From Triatoma infestans (taxonomy: Eukaryota; Arthropoda; Insecta; Hemiptera; Reduviidae), in assembly GCA_011037195.1 (NCBI GenBank), contig JAAEAF010002324.1:1-64000 (forward strand): 64,000 nt of DNA. The letters are read 5' to 3'. Below the pieces are notes generated by a model, which worked only from the letters and a program-made list of their open reading frames with translations, did not search any database and was not told where the DNA came from. The stretch's first letter is position 1, and each line of letters begins with the position of its first letter. A program made the translations under genes and the position numbers. Positions 10,810 to 21,089 of the stretch are shown here, piece by piece.

Positions 10810-13800
10810 ATGGCGATCAAGATGGTGCAGGCGAACCTCCACCATGCAAGGGCCGCTTCGGCCGTGCTTAGTAGGAGGTTCGACAGGGAGGGGCTACATG
10901 TAGCCCTACTGCAGGAGCCGTGGTGCCATGGGGGGATCGTCCGAGGACTGCATCCGAAATTTGGGAAGGTGCTGTACAACAAGTCTGTAAGTAGACCCCG
11001 AGCGTGTATAGTGCATAGTAACAAGGTGAGCTGTGGATTAATACCGGAGCTGTGCTCCGCCGATTTTGTTACAGCTCTCCTAACTATCAACACCGAAGAG
11101 GGAGTGGAAAGGCTGGTTATTAGCTCTGCGTACTTCCCCGGTGATGAGGATTTCCCCCTCTGTCTACTGAGAAGAGTAATGGACTACTGCAGAGGTGGGA
11201 ACTTGCAGCTGGTGCTGGGATGCGACGCCAACGCGCACAACACTGCCTGGGGGAGCACCGATATCAACCAAAGGGGTAAGTACCTTTATGAATTCATTAC
11301 TGGTGAAGGGTTGCATGTAGCCAATGTAGGCTTGGAACCAACTTTCGTGACTGCAGCTAGGAGGGAGGTGCTGGATGTGACGCTAGCCTCGCGCTGTATG
11401 TTGAGTAAAATTGCTCACTGGCATGTATCAAGTGAGCCATCGGACCATAGGCACATAAGGTTTGATATATGCACTCCACCATTGGTCATTACCAGGCTTC
11501 GAAGCCCGAGGGAGACCCACTGGGAGGGATTTGTAGGGAGTCTCAGTGAGTCTCTCGGTGACCTTAAAGTGGATGTACGGACAATAGGAAGTCTGGGACG
11601 GGCAGTGGCACAAGTAACCGAGGCGATTTTGGACGCCTACAGGGAAAACTGTCCGGAGAAGGAAAGGCCTAATAGGTCGAAGACGGTCTGGTGGAATGAT
11701 CACCTCGAGAGAAGGAGGAGAGAGGTGAGGAGGCTGTTTAACAAAGCCAAAATCAACCAAGACTGGGCATCGTATAGAAGGGTACTGACGCAGTATAATG
11801 TCGAAATAAGGAAGGCCAAGCGTAAAGCTTGGCGAAGATTCTGTGAGGACGTAGCAGACACTTCGGAGTGCGCAAGAATCCACAGAATCTTAGCAAGAGA
11901 AGGTACTGCGGACAGGGTAGGGTTCCTGAAGAAAGATGACGGAACCTACACTAACTCGATAGAGGAGTCGCTGGAGCTGCTCATGAGCACACATTTCCCA
12001 GGGTCCTCTTATGGAGAGGCCCCTTCAGAGGTTGAGGGGCTGAGAAGGCCTGGTCGGGCGGATTGGAAAATCGCGAATCACGTCATACAGCCGAATAGGC
12101 TAAGATGGGCGATTGGAAGATTCAAGCCCTATAAAGCACCAGGCGTGGATGGAATTTACCCCGTCTTCCTGCAGAAGGCGGTGGAGGTGTTGACACCACA
12201 CCTATGTAGGATCTTTAGAGGCTGTTTGGCCTGGAGATTCATACCGATAGAATGGCAACAGGTGAAGGTCGTGTTCCTCCCGAAAGTAGGGAGATCGGTA
12301 GATCAAACGCCAAAGTCGTTTAGGCCAATAAGCCTGTCCTCCTTTCTGTTGAAGGTGATGGAGAGGATGGTTGACAGGTTTATAAGGGACGAGATCTTGA
12401 GGATTAATCCTCTCAATAATCGCCAATATGCCTATCAGGCAGGGAAGTCCGTAGATTTGGCTCTGGACGACCTAAATAGGCTACTCCAGAAGTCGCTTGA
12501 CGACAAGGAAATTGCGGTAGTCACCTTTTTGGATATAGAGGGCGCTTTTAATAACGTGTCCTCAGAGTCTCTTGTTGGTGCACTGACAAGAAGGGGCACG
12601 CCCCCTACAATTAGTCAGTGGATAAGGACTAGTCTTTTGGGAAGGACTAATATAGCCACCATCGACAATTCATCTCTTGTGGCCAGGGTGAGTAGAGGCT
12701 GTCCGCAGGGAGGCGTTTTGTCGCCATTGCTGTGGACGTTGTTAGCCGATGACATCCTGACCAAATTAACCGCGGAAGGCTTTCATTGCCTAGGGTTCGC
12801 GGACGATCTGGCGATCGTGGTGAGGGGGCGGTTCGCGGTAACCGTCTCGGAGCGCACTCAGGGGCGCTCAATATTGTGAACAAATGGTGTAGAGCGGAGG
12901 GTCTCTCCATCAATCCCCACAAAACTCAAGTGGTTCCTTTTACAAGGAAGAGAAATTTACAAGGCTTACAACAGCCAATGCTCGGAGGGGTCGCGATCCC
13001 CTTTGCCATGGAAGCCAAATATTTGGGGGTCACTTTTGACCGAAGGCTGACATGGAATTCCCATATTAATATCACCGCACACAAAGCCAAAATCGCCATG
13101 GGTAGGTGCAGGAGGCTATGCGGTAAAAGTTGGGGATTAAGTCCGAAGATGGCTCTGTGGATTTATACCTGTGTCGTGAGACCGATGGTAACCCACGGGG
13201 CGGTGGCGTGGTGGACAAAGACCTTGCAGATGGGGGGGCCGGGAGCGCTCGGAAGTATTCAAAGGCTGGCCTGTTTGAGTACGACGGGTGCCATGATGAC
13301 TACCCCTACTGCGGCCTTGGAGGTCCTGTTAAACCTTCCACCACTCCACATCTACGTCCAAGGCGTTGCAAGAGCAGTTGTGGCACGACTACAACAGGGA
13401 CAAGCACCCATTTATCCCAGGCACACTGGGAAGCATCAAGACCTATGGGAGGAGCTGGAGGCGGACCCGATTTTGGGCCTGCCTACGGATATGATGACTC
13501 CTAGGTATGACTTCCAAAAACCCTTCAAAGTCTTGATATTAGACAGAGGGGCATGGAAGAATGGGCCGCCAATTACAGGCGAATCTATGTGGTACACGGA
13601 CGGGTCCAAGATGGGCGACGGAGTGGGAGCCGGCGTGTACGGGGCTCATCCGAGATGTAATATCTCGGTGAGCCTGGGAAGGCTAGCTACGGTCTTTCAG
13701 GCGGAGCTAGTCGCGATTATTATCTGCGCCGCCGAAATAAGAAGACGGGGAGTGCATAACTCCAGAGTCGTCATTTATTCGGATAGCCAGGCTGCTCTGC

Positions 13801-14423
13801 GGGCAATTGACTCGTGGGAGATCAGCTCAAGGCTGGTGTGGGACTGCCTAGGTGCACTAAGGGAAATTAGTAGCCATAATAAGGTCTTCCTGGTTTGGGT
13901 ACCTGGGCACTCGGGTCACAGAGGCAATGAGGCGGCGGACCGCCTGGCCCGGGAGGGTTCAATGGGAGCGCTTATCGGGCCGGAGCCGTTCTGTGGTGTC
14001 TCAAGATGCCTCAGGAGTGCATCCATTAAGCTATGGATGCAGGACCGATCAAGGGAATGGTGGGTCAAAACTCCAGGCCAGAGACAGGCGAAAAAGTTTA
14101 TCTATAGCTACTCGCCCAAGCTAACTGCAGAATTACTCCAACTAGGCCGGGTGGCCATAAGGATAGCAGTTGGCATTCTCACTGGCCATTGTAGATTAAA
14201 CAAGCACATGCATCGCATGGGCCTGGCAACGGATAGCCTGTGCAGGTTTTGTCAGGAAGAAGAGGAGACGGCACTGCATGTGGTATGTCAGTGCGAGGGG
14301 CTGGTCTGGCTAAGGTACCGCCTCTTTGGTAAAGAGAAGCTGGTGCCAACAAGCCTCAGCCAGGGCCCTCTCTCGGACCTATTAAGTCTTCTAAGGCAAG
14401 CAGGACTCGAGAGGGTGCTCTGA
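10810..14423 (+). pseudogene. LOA-like ORF2: APE endonuclease, RT, RNase H; one frameshift
   Basis: ATG at 10810 gives, in order, an APE-type endonuclease at residues 1-215 (N9, E36 in LLQEPW, D139 and N141 in CDANAH, SDH at 211-213), then a reverse transcriptase. The RT has YKAPGVDGI, FRPISLSSFLLK, motif A FLDIEGAFNNV, motif B GCPQGGVLSPLLW and motif C FADDL at residues 663-667. The frame then breaks: the coding length is 3614 bases, one short of a multiple of three. The reading resumes with ALNIVNKWCRAEGLSINP if one G is added to the run at 12861-12864. RNase H follows at 13590-13960 with WYTDGS, the glutamate in FQAELVAI, YSDSQAAL and NEAADRLA. A C-terminal zinc knuckle, CRFC...LHVVC, lies near 14241-14297. 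The protein nicks the target, copies the RNA and removes it. A real mutation or a sequencing error in the G run are both possible. Confidence 0.9.
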
Positions 14424-14596
14424 TGGCGGGTGCTCTGATTGACCACCTGGGAGCCCCCCCCCCAATTCCACAGTTCGGTTAAGGACAGGATAGGGGGAGG
14501 GTCTCCAACTAGGGGGGTGCCACAATAGATCCTTGGGGTGTCGCGGTGGCGTAGGCTGAGTAGCCATTCCCCCGGTAGAATCTATCTATCTATCTC
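14424..14596 (+). other. 3' UTR and TCTA tail of LOA-like element
   Basis: A short C- and G-rich untranslated region followed by three TCTA units and TCTC at 14581-14596. A simple-repeat tail in place of poly-A is known for I-, R1- and LOA-type elements. Confidence 0.75.
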
Positions 14597-14605
14597 TACC
14601 CGCTT
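14597..14605 (+). repeat. Target-site duplication of LOA element, right
   Basis: TACCCGCTT, identical to 9807-9815. It directly follows the TCTA-type tail of the element. Confidence 0.88.
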
Positions 14606-15714
14606 AGAACGCAAGAAAGTTGATAAATTAGCGGCTATGAGAGACTTTTTCTCAATATTTGTAGAGAATTGTAAATTATGCTATTCTATGGGACAGAATG
14701 TAACAATAGATGAAATTTTACCTGCAGTTAGAGGCAAGTGTGGGTTTAGACAACATATTCCATCCAAGCCTAGCAAATATGGAATAAAACTTTTTGCAAT
14801 GGTCGATTGAAAATATTATACACAGGGAAACTTGAAATATATGCAGGTAAGCAGCCCGAAGGACCTTACTTGGTCAGTAATAAACCAGTGGACGTAATCA
14901 AGAGACTTGCAGAACCCATTTACTCTTCAGGGCGTAACATTACTGCTGATAACTGGTTCACCGATGTAAATCTTATCGCTGACTTGAAAAAGAAGAGACT
15001 TTCATATGTAAGTACAGTTCGTAAGAATAAGCCCCAATTACCTCCAGAATTGGTATCTCCTAAAAACAGGGCCGAAAAGTCCAACTTATTTGCTTTTGGC
15101 GCAGATTGCATATTTGTATCTCATATACCCAAAAAAGGAAGAAACGTAATTTTAGCTTCAAGTATGCATTTGATAACGACGTCAATTTAGATTCCAAGAA
15201 GCCTGAAATAATAGAATACTACAACCAGACCAAGTCAGGAGTTAACACTGTGGACCAAATGATTGGTACATATAATGTAGCCAGGAACACCAGAAGGTGG
15301 CCTATGGTTATATTTTAGACCGTACTGAATATTGCCTGAATAAATGCTCAGAATATCCATATGCTGAACAACAGCATGAAAATACGGCGCAGAATATTTG
15401 TTAGAAATCTAGTTACACAGTTGGTGTCGGAACAACTACGAGAAAAAGGCGTTCTGAAATCTCTATGGGTGTACATAAGCCTTTACATCTGAAACTTCCG
15501 CAATTTTCTGGAAATTCTAATGAGGAGATGCATGAGGCTTCTTCGACACACACAAAAAAGAAAAAGATGTGTTATGTGTTATGCTTCCAACAAAACACGA
15601 TTATCAAAATATTTTTGTAAGGGTTGTAAAAAGTATTTGTGCCTTGAACATAGCAATGTTGTTTGCAACGCCTGCTTTCAAGGTATTGCTCCAAGTAATG
15701 AAGATTGTGATTAA
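14597..15714 (+). pseudogene. piggyBac transposase, C-terminal half
   Basis: The reading resumes in frame after the LOA element with ERKKVDKLAAMRDFF. It continues through VTIDEILPAVRGKCGFRQHI to FAMVD, which holds the first catalytic aspartate. A frame slip at about 14808 follows. The next frame has YAGKQPEGPYLVSNKPV and ITADNWFTDVNL (second aspartate); after another slip near 15140 comes VNTVDQMIGTYNVARNTRRWP (third aspartate region). Another frame ends at 15714 with a cysteine-rich domain: CVMC, CKGC, CLEH and CNAC. This is the C-terminal cross-brace zinc finger that binds the transposon ends in this family. All three catalytic aspartates are present but lie in different frames, so this is an inactive relic. 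Confidence 0.87.
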
Positions 15715-15959
15715 TTTAAATACATGTGTCAAGTTTTTTACTTACACCTAAATGTTTTTTTATTACTGACCTAATTAAATGTTTACTTTCTTCTTTCAAT
15801 TTTCATGTTTGCGATATTTTGTGGGAAAAAAAAAAATCCAACTATTTTTGTTCAATAATTATTAAATAATTGGGTGAAAATAAATAAACCATCAGATATT
15901 ATATTCGGAATGTTATTTTTTTAACTTTAAAACTATTTCAGCTCAAACTAAAAATGAAT

Positions 15960-15974
15960 GTATCTCTCAGATAC
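15960..15974 (-). repeat. piggyBac subterminal 15-mer, right
   Basis: Exact inverted copy of the 15-mer at 9098-9112, lying 29 bases inside the right terminal repeat. Confidence 0.7.
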
Positions 15975-16002
15975 ACGCGACCTAACTTGCAACTTTTTAG
16001 AC

Positions 16003-16018
16003 CGCGACCGCCGCAGGG
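16003..16018 (-). repeat. piggyBac right terminal inverted repeat
   Basis: Read on the minus strand from 16018 this is CCCTGCGGCGGTCGCG, one mismatch from the left end. TTAA follows at 16019-16022. Confidence 0.9.
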
Positions 16019-16401
16019 TTAAGGAATCTTATAACATTGGTAGCCACGCCGTACAGTTTCAAAATATCAGTCAGCCAAGTGTGCGGAACTGAATCATAGG
16101 CCTTCCTGTAGTCTATGTATGCCATATACAAATTACGTTTTTGTCTTTTGGCCTGTTCTGTGGCTACTGTGTCTATAATAAGCAGCTCTTTGCATCCATA
16201 GGAGCCCCGCGCACAGCCCTTTTGAACGTCTGCGATGATATTCTCACCATCGACGTAGTCGTGCACTCGTTTCGCTATACACGCTGTGAGTAACTTATAC
16301 AGTGTGCTGAGACAGGTGATAGGCCAGTACTGTGCCGGGTCTCTTGCGTCTCCCCCCTTGAACTTCAAATACGTTACGCCGAGTGTCATGAATGCGGGGA
16401 G
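16019..16401 (-). pseudogene. R4/Dong-like copy B: N-terminal part of RT
   Basis: The minus strand encodes the fingers and first palm motif of the same reverse transcriptase. GGDARDPAQYWPITCLSTLY is the conserved fingers region, ENIIADVQKGCARGSYG follows, and AYIDYRKAYDSVPH is motif A with its catalytic aspartate. It ends in TNVIRFL at the TTAA (16019-16022). The reading continues in frame at 8895 on the far side of the piggyBac element. Upstream, the asparagine run that extends this frame is only translated TAA microsatellite and is not part of the protein. Confidence 0.85.
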
Positions 16402-16445
16402 ATTATTATTATTATTATTATTACTATTATTATTATTATTATTAC

Positions 16446-16500
<55 letters not shown>
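16402..16500. repeat. TAA microsatellite at the 5' flank of R4 copy B
   Basis: About 33 ATT units with two ACT interruptions. Together with 6239-6291 and 7014-7022 it marks the TAA target into which both R4 copies inserted. Confidence 0.85.
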
Positions 16501-16501
<1 letters not shown>

Positions 16502-17500
16502 CCTCGACCTGAACTCTCTGTAGCCAAAGGGAAATGTATGGAAAACTTCTAGAAATATGCAAAATTTTTTCTGATGAAAAATAACTTTCTAAAATTTGCG
16601 TTATTCCACTTATAATAGGACAAATTTAATATAAGATATAAGATATGAAGAGCAAGTTAGATATAAGATAAGAAGGGCAACATGTTAGATCTAGAGTAAC
16701 CTAGTTCCCTTACGTATCACTTTTTAGACATAGTGTGTAGAAGTTTGATATGTAGAATGTATAAATGTTTTGTGAGATCGAGTTTGGCTTGTGTGCTTGC
16801 TCAAGCTAAGTCCGAGCTGCACATTAAATCAGGCGGGCCTGAGTGTTGGTAGTGTCAGCGTAAGTGTTGTTTTTGTTGTCAGCAAAGAACTTCATGATCT
16901 CTGAAGATGTGGACTAGAAAGAAGTGCCACTTCCACTTACAGTAATAATGGAAAATAAAAATAGAAGAAAATGTTGGAGTGTAATAGGCCTTGTCTGACA
17001 GCACATCCCTTACTAAATCTTCTTAAACAGGATGTAATGAATGTAAATATTTTACAATAAATCAGTTTTTTTTTTGTTTGTTTTTTAAGAAGAAATCTCA
17101 GCCTAATTTACAGTAAATAGAATCATAAATAAACCACTGATTAATATAACAAGAGACATGTGACAGGGAAACGTAGGCTGCGGAAGCTAGTGGTGACATG
17201 AACTTAATCAAAGAGAATAGCTACGTAGATTGACAGCTGTGTAACGTTTCCATCATGATTACAGTCTAAATAAATCTTCATTAATTACTATTTAACATGA
17301 ATAACCTATATGCCACAATTATCACAGTACCTACATCTAAAGGAGACATATAACTAAATTAGATTGTATAACTTAATCATTATTATTTTTGACTTAATAT
17401 TATTCTATACAATAATTAGTTATTAATCGATATTTTTTTTTTTTTTCATTTTTTTTGCTGTCTACCAACGTAATATGCTGAAGTCTTCTCAGGGAGATGC
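16501..17500. other. AT-rich, no gene recognised
   Basis: Mixed AT-rich sequence with short imperfect duplications (for example ATATAAGATA units near 16628-16670). Nothing coding could be supported. Confidence 0.5.
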
Positions 17501-18145
17501 CTAACATATACTACTATATACATATATATATCAGATATACATATATATCTAAAGATTATTTGACATAAACCTCTTTCTAAGATCAGAAACAAGTGGAATA
17601 ATTTACCTCCTATTAGATTTCAAAGGGCATCACGCGTCTTCTGCATGTAAGTGACTCACAATGTCAATGTGTGTTATTAAAAGAAGTAAGTAAAGTAAAG
17701 ATCTATTTTTCAGGTGGGGTTAACCTCCAACTATCAAATTAGGTGTCATGGACGGGGACGGAAGCACGTACTTTACAATTAACATTTTTTTAAACGAATA
17801 TAAAATTTAGCAATTATACGTGAGACTCGAACTGAGGACCTCTCAGTTGCCAGTCCATTCTCATAACCACTACACTAACAGTCGCCCTGTGTGTTATTGT
17901 TCCTCGTTATAGCAAGTTCTATTGCAGCCGCATTCATGTATTCATTTATATACACCTATATATGCAACAAATACTGTATATATTTGTCTGTTATACTGTT
18001 TTATCTAATACTAAATCAAATAAAAAAAAGAGTAAAATGTTGTATTTTGTACATAAACTCTTTAATTTATACTATATATTTCTATTCTGTTTTTGTTTTC
18101 ACTTGTTCGTTAAAAAATTTTAGTGAACGATAATATCGATTCAAG
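17501..18145. repeat. Dispersed repeat copy 1, host of SINE2
   Basis: Apart from the SINE at 17679-17887, this stretch matches the reverse complement of 50510-50960. Shared landmarks include CAATGTGTGTTATT, TATAGCAAGTTCTATTGCAG and the TA-rich block near 17517-17555. Its own family is not recognised; small open frames in it (17891-18133) are not conserved and look non-coding. Confidence 0.65.
17679..17887 (-). mobile_element. SINE2, tRNA-derived, with 11-bp target duplication
   Basis: TGTGTGTTATT lies on both sides (17668-17678 and 17888-17898), and the related locus near 50780 has the sequence without the insertion. On the minus strand the element begins GGGCGACTGTTAGTGTAGTG, whose TTAGTGTAGTGGTTA is a box A-like promoter, then CAGTTCGAGTC is box B-like. 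No matching acceptor stem closes, so this is a tRNA-derived head and not a tRNA gene. The tail ends in a TTTACTTAC-type run. Confidence 0.8.
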
Positions 18146-18194
18146 AATATTATTTATTATGGAACTTTTCTTGAGTGGGGTAGTTTTGTAGTGC

Positions 18195-18440
18195 TGGAAA
18201 ATGAGTTGTTTTTCTTTCTGTCAGAGGCTGCTGCTTTATATTGTGGCAATCGACCGGTTTCAGTTAATTCTTGATTACTTGCTAAACGGTTGGTGGAAAA
18301 GGATTGTGGGTGTGTGTGTGTCTTGTCTTACATTGTACTGCTCGATAAACTCACCCTGTTTGTATAAGATATCATGATGAAGTGTCAGCGTCCAAAACCT
18401 GGAGAAATGGAGAAAATCTTCACTGATGAAACTTTAGTCT
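18195..18440. repeat. Decayed inverted pair of hammerhead-family repeats
   Basis: The left part has GGCAATCGACCGGTTTCAG (minus-oriented copy). The right part has GATATCATGATGAAGTGTCAG and AAAACCTGGAG (plus-oriented copy). Cores are broken in both. Confidence 0.45.
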
Positions 18441-18814
18441 TAAAGCTGACTTTTTTAATATATATATATTTTTTTCTTTTTTTTTGAAGGAGAATATGAA
18501 GTTAATACAATAGAAATTTAATAGGAATGTAAAAAGCAAGAGAAATTGCTTATTATTATTAATATAAGTAATAGGGGCCGCAAGCTCTCAGCCTTGAAGA
18601 TATATATCTTATCTCCAAGCCGAGACTGCTCAGTGCCCTAACGACCTTCGGGCTAATTCTTCAAATTTTTCCTCCACAAAGTTTTAAGCACAATAAATTT
18701 GATTATAATGAGCTTTTCTTATTATATTTAAATTTTTTGGATTTTTATCTGTCCTCTGATATTTTCAGAAGGTGTAGCTGCAAAGATCCAGCAAATATGA
18801 ATAATTAATGTTTG

Positions 18815-19012
18815 CAAAATATGATAGTTGAAATGAAATGATAGAAAGTCTTGATATGTAATATTATATAAAACACTTTATTGTAGTATTGAGCTTTCGA
18901 CCTGGGAGCCAGGTTATTATCAGGTCGAAAGCTCGATACTGTAGAATAAAGTATTTTATACATATTATATACCAGGAATTTTTTGTCATTTTATTTCAAC
19001 TATCATAATTTG
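18815..19012. repeat. Long palindrome with about 90-base arms
   Basis: The arms start with ATATGATAGTTGAAATGAAATG on the left and its near reverse complement on the right. The centre is GAGCTTTCGACCTGG...CAGGTCGAAAGCTC. The pairing is nearly continuous, so the transcript or single strand would fold into one long hairpin. The central CTGATAATAACCTGG...GGTCGAAAGCTC on the minus strand has the layout of a hammerhead with an altered core (A where G8 is expected). Confidence 0.7.
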
Positions 19013-19976
19013 TTAAAGTTTATAAGTCGAATATACAGAACAAAGTGTAATGACTTAAAGTCATAGCAATGTCAAAGTAGTTCCAGCCAGCTGCTATCTT
19101 CACAAAGGAAGGCAGGAATAAAAGATAATTTATAACTAGTGGCCTAGCTGGCCGCTGTCTTCAAGAAGAGGCGGCGGCCAAACAAACAGAACCAAGGGTT
19201 AATACTTTACATCAAAGCAAGCACCGATAAAGCTGGCCACTGACCTAAATCACTGGTCACCGAACTAACAAGGTCGCATACTAGGACAGACGTCTTGGTG
19301 TGAGTGTTGCTAACACTTATATAAACTTCGCCCCATTGGAAGAGGGGATTATTATATACCAGTACGTCAGTAGATTATTATATACGAGTACATCGTTAAA
19401 CGAGCAGCAGTTCCGCGTCCCTATACAGGTTTTACTTATACTTATTTTCATAATTGTGCATCTTAGTTTATTTATTTTAATCATCTTAAATTATTTGTTA
19501 TTTTAACTTTAAATTATCTAAGTATTTCATGTTAATAGTTACCATTCCTCACATTTAAATTACTGTAAAAATATAGTCAGTCTATTTTTATAAATTCAGT
19601 GTTAGTAATTCGAGCTCTAACTTCCAAAAATCTCTAAACTAACTTCCGCCCTCTTCAAGACATCTACTGCATACCTCAGGAATCACAATAAACGATTCCA
19701 CTACAAAAGTTATAGAATTAATGTTTGGTTGCTTATAGACCTTTAGAGTATATATTATTCGGGTGAAAATTCAATTTCCATAATTTGATATGAAGGCAAT
19801 ACTTCCTCTTACTAGAAGAAACAGAGAGTGAAAAGGATTTACTTCATTTATTACAAAAACAAAGAAAATCTAAAATGTTCTAAAATTATTATTAAAATTA
19901 ATGTCATGATTAATATCCTTACGGATCAACTAAGACTTCATAAACGTATCGGTACCCAAGGAAGTTCAATGTACAA
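19013..19976. other. No gene recognised; one repeat-head trace
   Basis: 19300-19400 contains a short imperfect duplication around TTATTATATAC. 19745-19830 resembles the minus-oriented head of the 300-bp tandem-unit element. No coding sequence could be supported. Confidence 0.45.
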
Positions 19977-20205
19977 TTTTTTTTTAATTTAAGGCGCGTC
20001 AACATCTATGGTCATTGGCGCCCGCCGGAGCCTTCTCAGTGCACTGCCGGCCTCCAGAGTTCTCTCGTTACAGACAACACTGTCCATCCCCGGACAGTGA
20101 GCCATAGAGGCTCCTAGGAAGAAAAAAATCTAAGGGTAGCACACTCGAACCCGGGTCCTCCGCTTGGGAGTCCAGTATGCTAACCACTTAGCTATTCCCT
20201 TCCCT
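19977..20205 (-). mobile_element. SINE1 copy a, full length
   Basis: On the minus strand: GGGAATAGCTAAGTGGTTAG (box A-like), then CCCGGGTTCGAGT (box B-like), then a body with CCTAGGAGCCTCTA and TTGTCTGTAACGAGAGA. It ends GACGCGCCTTAAATTAAAAA. This structure recurs eight times in the window in full or in part. A tRNA-derived, RNA polymerase III-transcribed SINE of about 230 bp is the natural reading. Confidence 0.85.
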
Positions 20206-21089
20206 GTGTTCTCGATATTATTATCATGTCAACGTATTTCTTACTAGTCACTATGTAAATTGTATTTTAATTATTTTAAATCATCTTTTGTAAACAAATT
20301 AAATATTGAATCGAACAATTTCAATGATGATGTGCTTCGCTAACCACTGAGCAAATCTCTGCCCTTAATGTACATATTTTTCCCAAATTAAGATTTAAAA
20401 AATAAAAGTACAAATTTGCATCATACAAAAATTTTGTTTTCAAATTACATTTAGAAATAAATTTTGTTCTGTAACATTTCATGGTAAACACTGCAAAAGA
20501 ATTATCCAATAACAAGATATGAGAAATCCCCGTGAAGAGAAGGAAGACTAGCCATTTCTTCTGGAATTCTGGCATCCTTGCGTGTGCCCCAGCCTAATAA
20601 CCTGAACAAAATACCTATATTGACCGTCGAAACCAACATAGTACATGGAGCCTGCAGAAGTAGTTGATATGTGGAGCTACTTGGGTTTAGTTGAATGAAG
20701 TAATCTCTAGGTCACACTTAGACATTCTCTACTTTACAGACGTCTACATTTTTTATATATATCTAAAAGAACCACAATAGATCATTGCAGAGTATTCGGA
20801 TTTATAACCATTCTATTTCACAAAAAAACAAAAGAAGAATTTTAGGCAAAAGAAATAAATGGCCAGTTTTCAAGGAAAGCAATTTCAAGTTTAAAAGTCG
20901 CCACAAAATAATCGTCAACCATTTTTGCGAGATGTAACAAACAAATAGACAGACGGAAAGAAAAAAATTAGATTAACCTTGGAATGATATGAAACATACG
21001 TATAGAAAACACAAAATGGCGGAAAATTTCGAAAATAAACGAAAGCTATTGGTAGATTTTGCTTCATTTTCGCAATTAAAGTAGCCCTT
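20206..21089. other. No gene recognised
   Basis: A minus-strand frame of 84 codons (20321-20575) shows no recognisable domain and has the composition of AT-rich filler. Confidence 0.5.

Larger units (their letters stand above)
9816..14596 (+). mobile_element. LOA-like non-LTR retrotransposon, 5'-truncated
   Basis: The element lies between two copies of TACCCGCTT (9807-9815 and 14597-14605), a 9-bp target duplication inside the piggyBac transposase gene. ORF1 is already open at the first base, so the 5' end is missing. The 3' end is not poly-A but four TCTA/TCTC units (14581-14596). ORF1, then ORF2 with APE endonuclease, reverse transcriptase, RNase H and a zinc knuckle, is the LOA/I-group layout. 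It is the youngest layer of the nest and its coding sequence is nearly intact. Confidence 0.88.
8900..16018 (+). mobile_element. piggyBac-family DNA transposon
   Basis: The element is flanked by TTAA on both sides (8896-8899 and 16019-16022), the hallmark piggyBac target. It has inverted ends starting CCCTGCGG. Without the LOA insertion and one target copy it would be about 2.3 kb, typical for an autonomous piggyBac. The transposase gene is on the plus strand but is interrupted by the LOA-like element and by several frame slips, so it is inactive as it stands. Intact terminal repeats could still be used by a transposase supplied in trans. Confidence 0.92.
7023..16401 (-). mobile_element. R4/Dong-like retrotransposon, copy B, split by piggyBac
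   Basis: The element runs on the minus strand from 16401 down to 16019, is interrupted by the piggyBac element, and resumes at 8899 down to 7023. It ends in a 26-base poly-A (7023-7048, read on the minus strand) beside TAA repeats, and starts directly at the long TAA microsatellite at 16402-16500. It is therefore 5'-truncated inside the reverse transcriptase domain, as is common for target-primed insertion. The intact protein of this class would have N-terminal DNA-binding fingers, which are missing here. Confidence 0.8.

Noticed and set aside
9977..11093. Minus- and alternate-frame ORFs over LOA ORF1/ORF2
   Set aside because: GC-rich coding DNA leaves other frames open by chance. The plus-strand frames carry the conserved motifs.
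16286..16552. Leucine-run and asparagine-run frames over the TAA repeat
   Set aside because: Translations of the microsatellite. Only the part of the minus frame below 16401 is real RT sequence.
17819..17887. tRNA gene
   Set aside because: Box A- and box B-like sequences are there, but no closing acceptor stem. The target duplication shows it is the head of a SINE.
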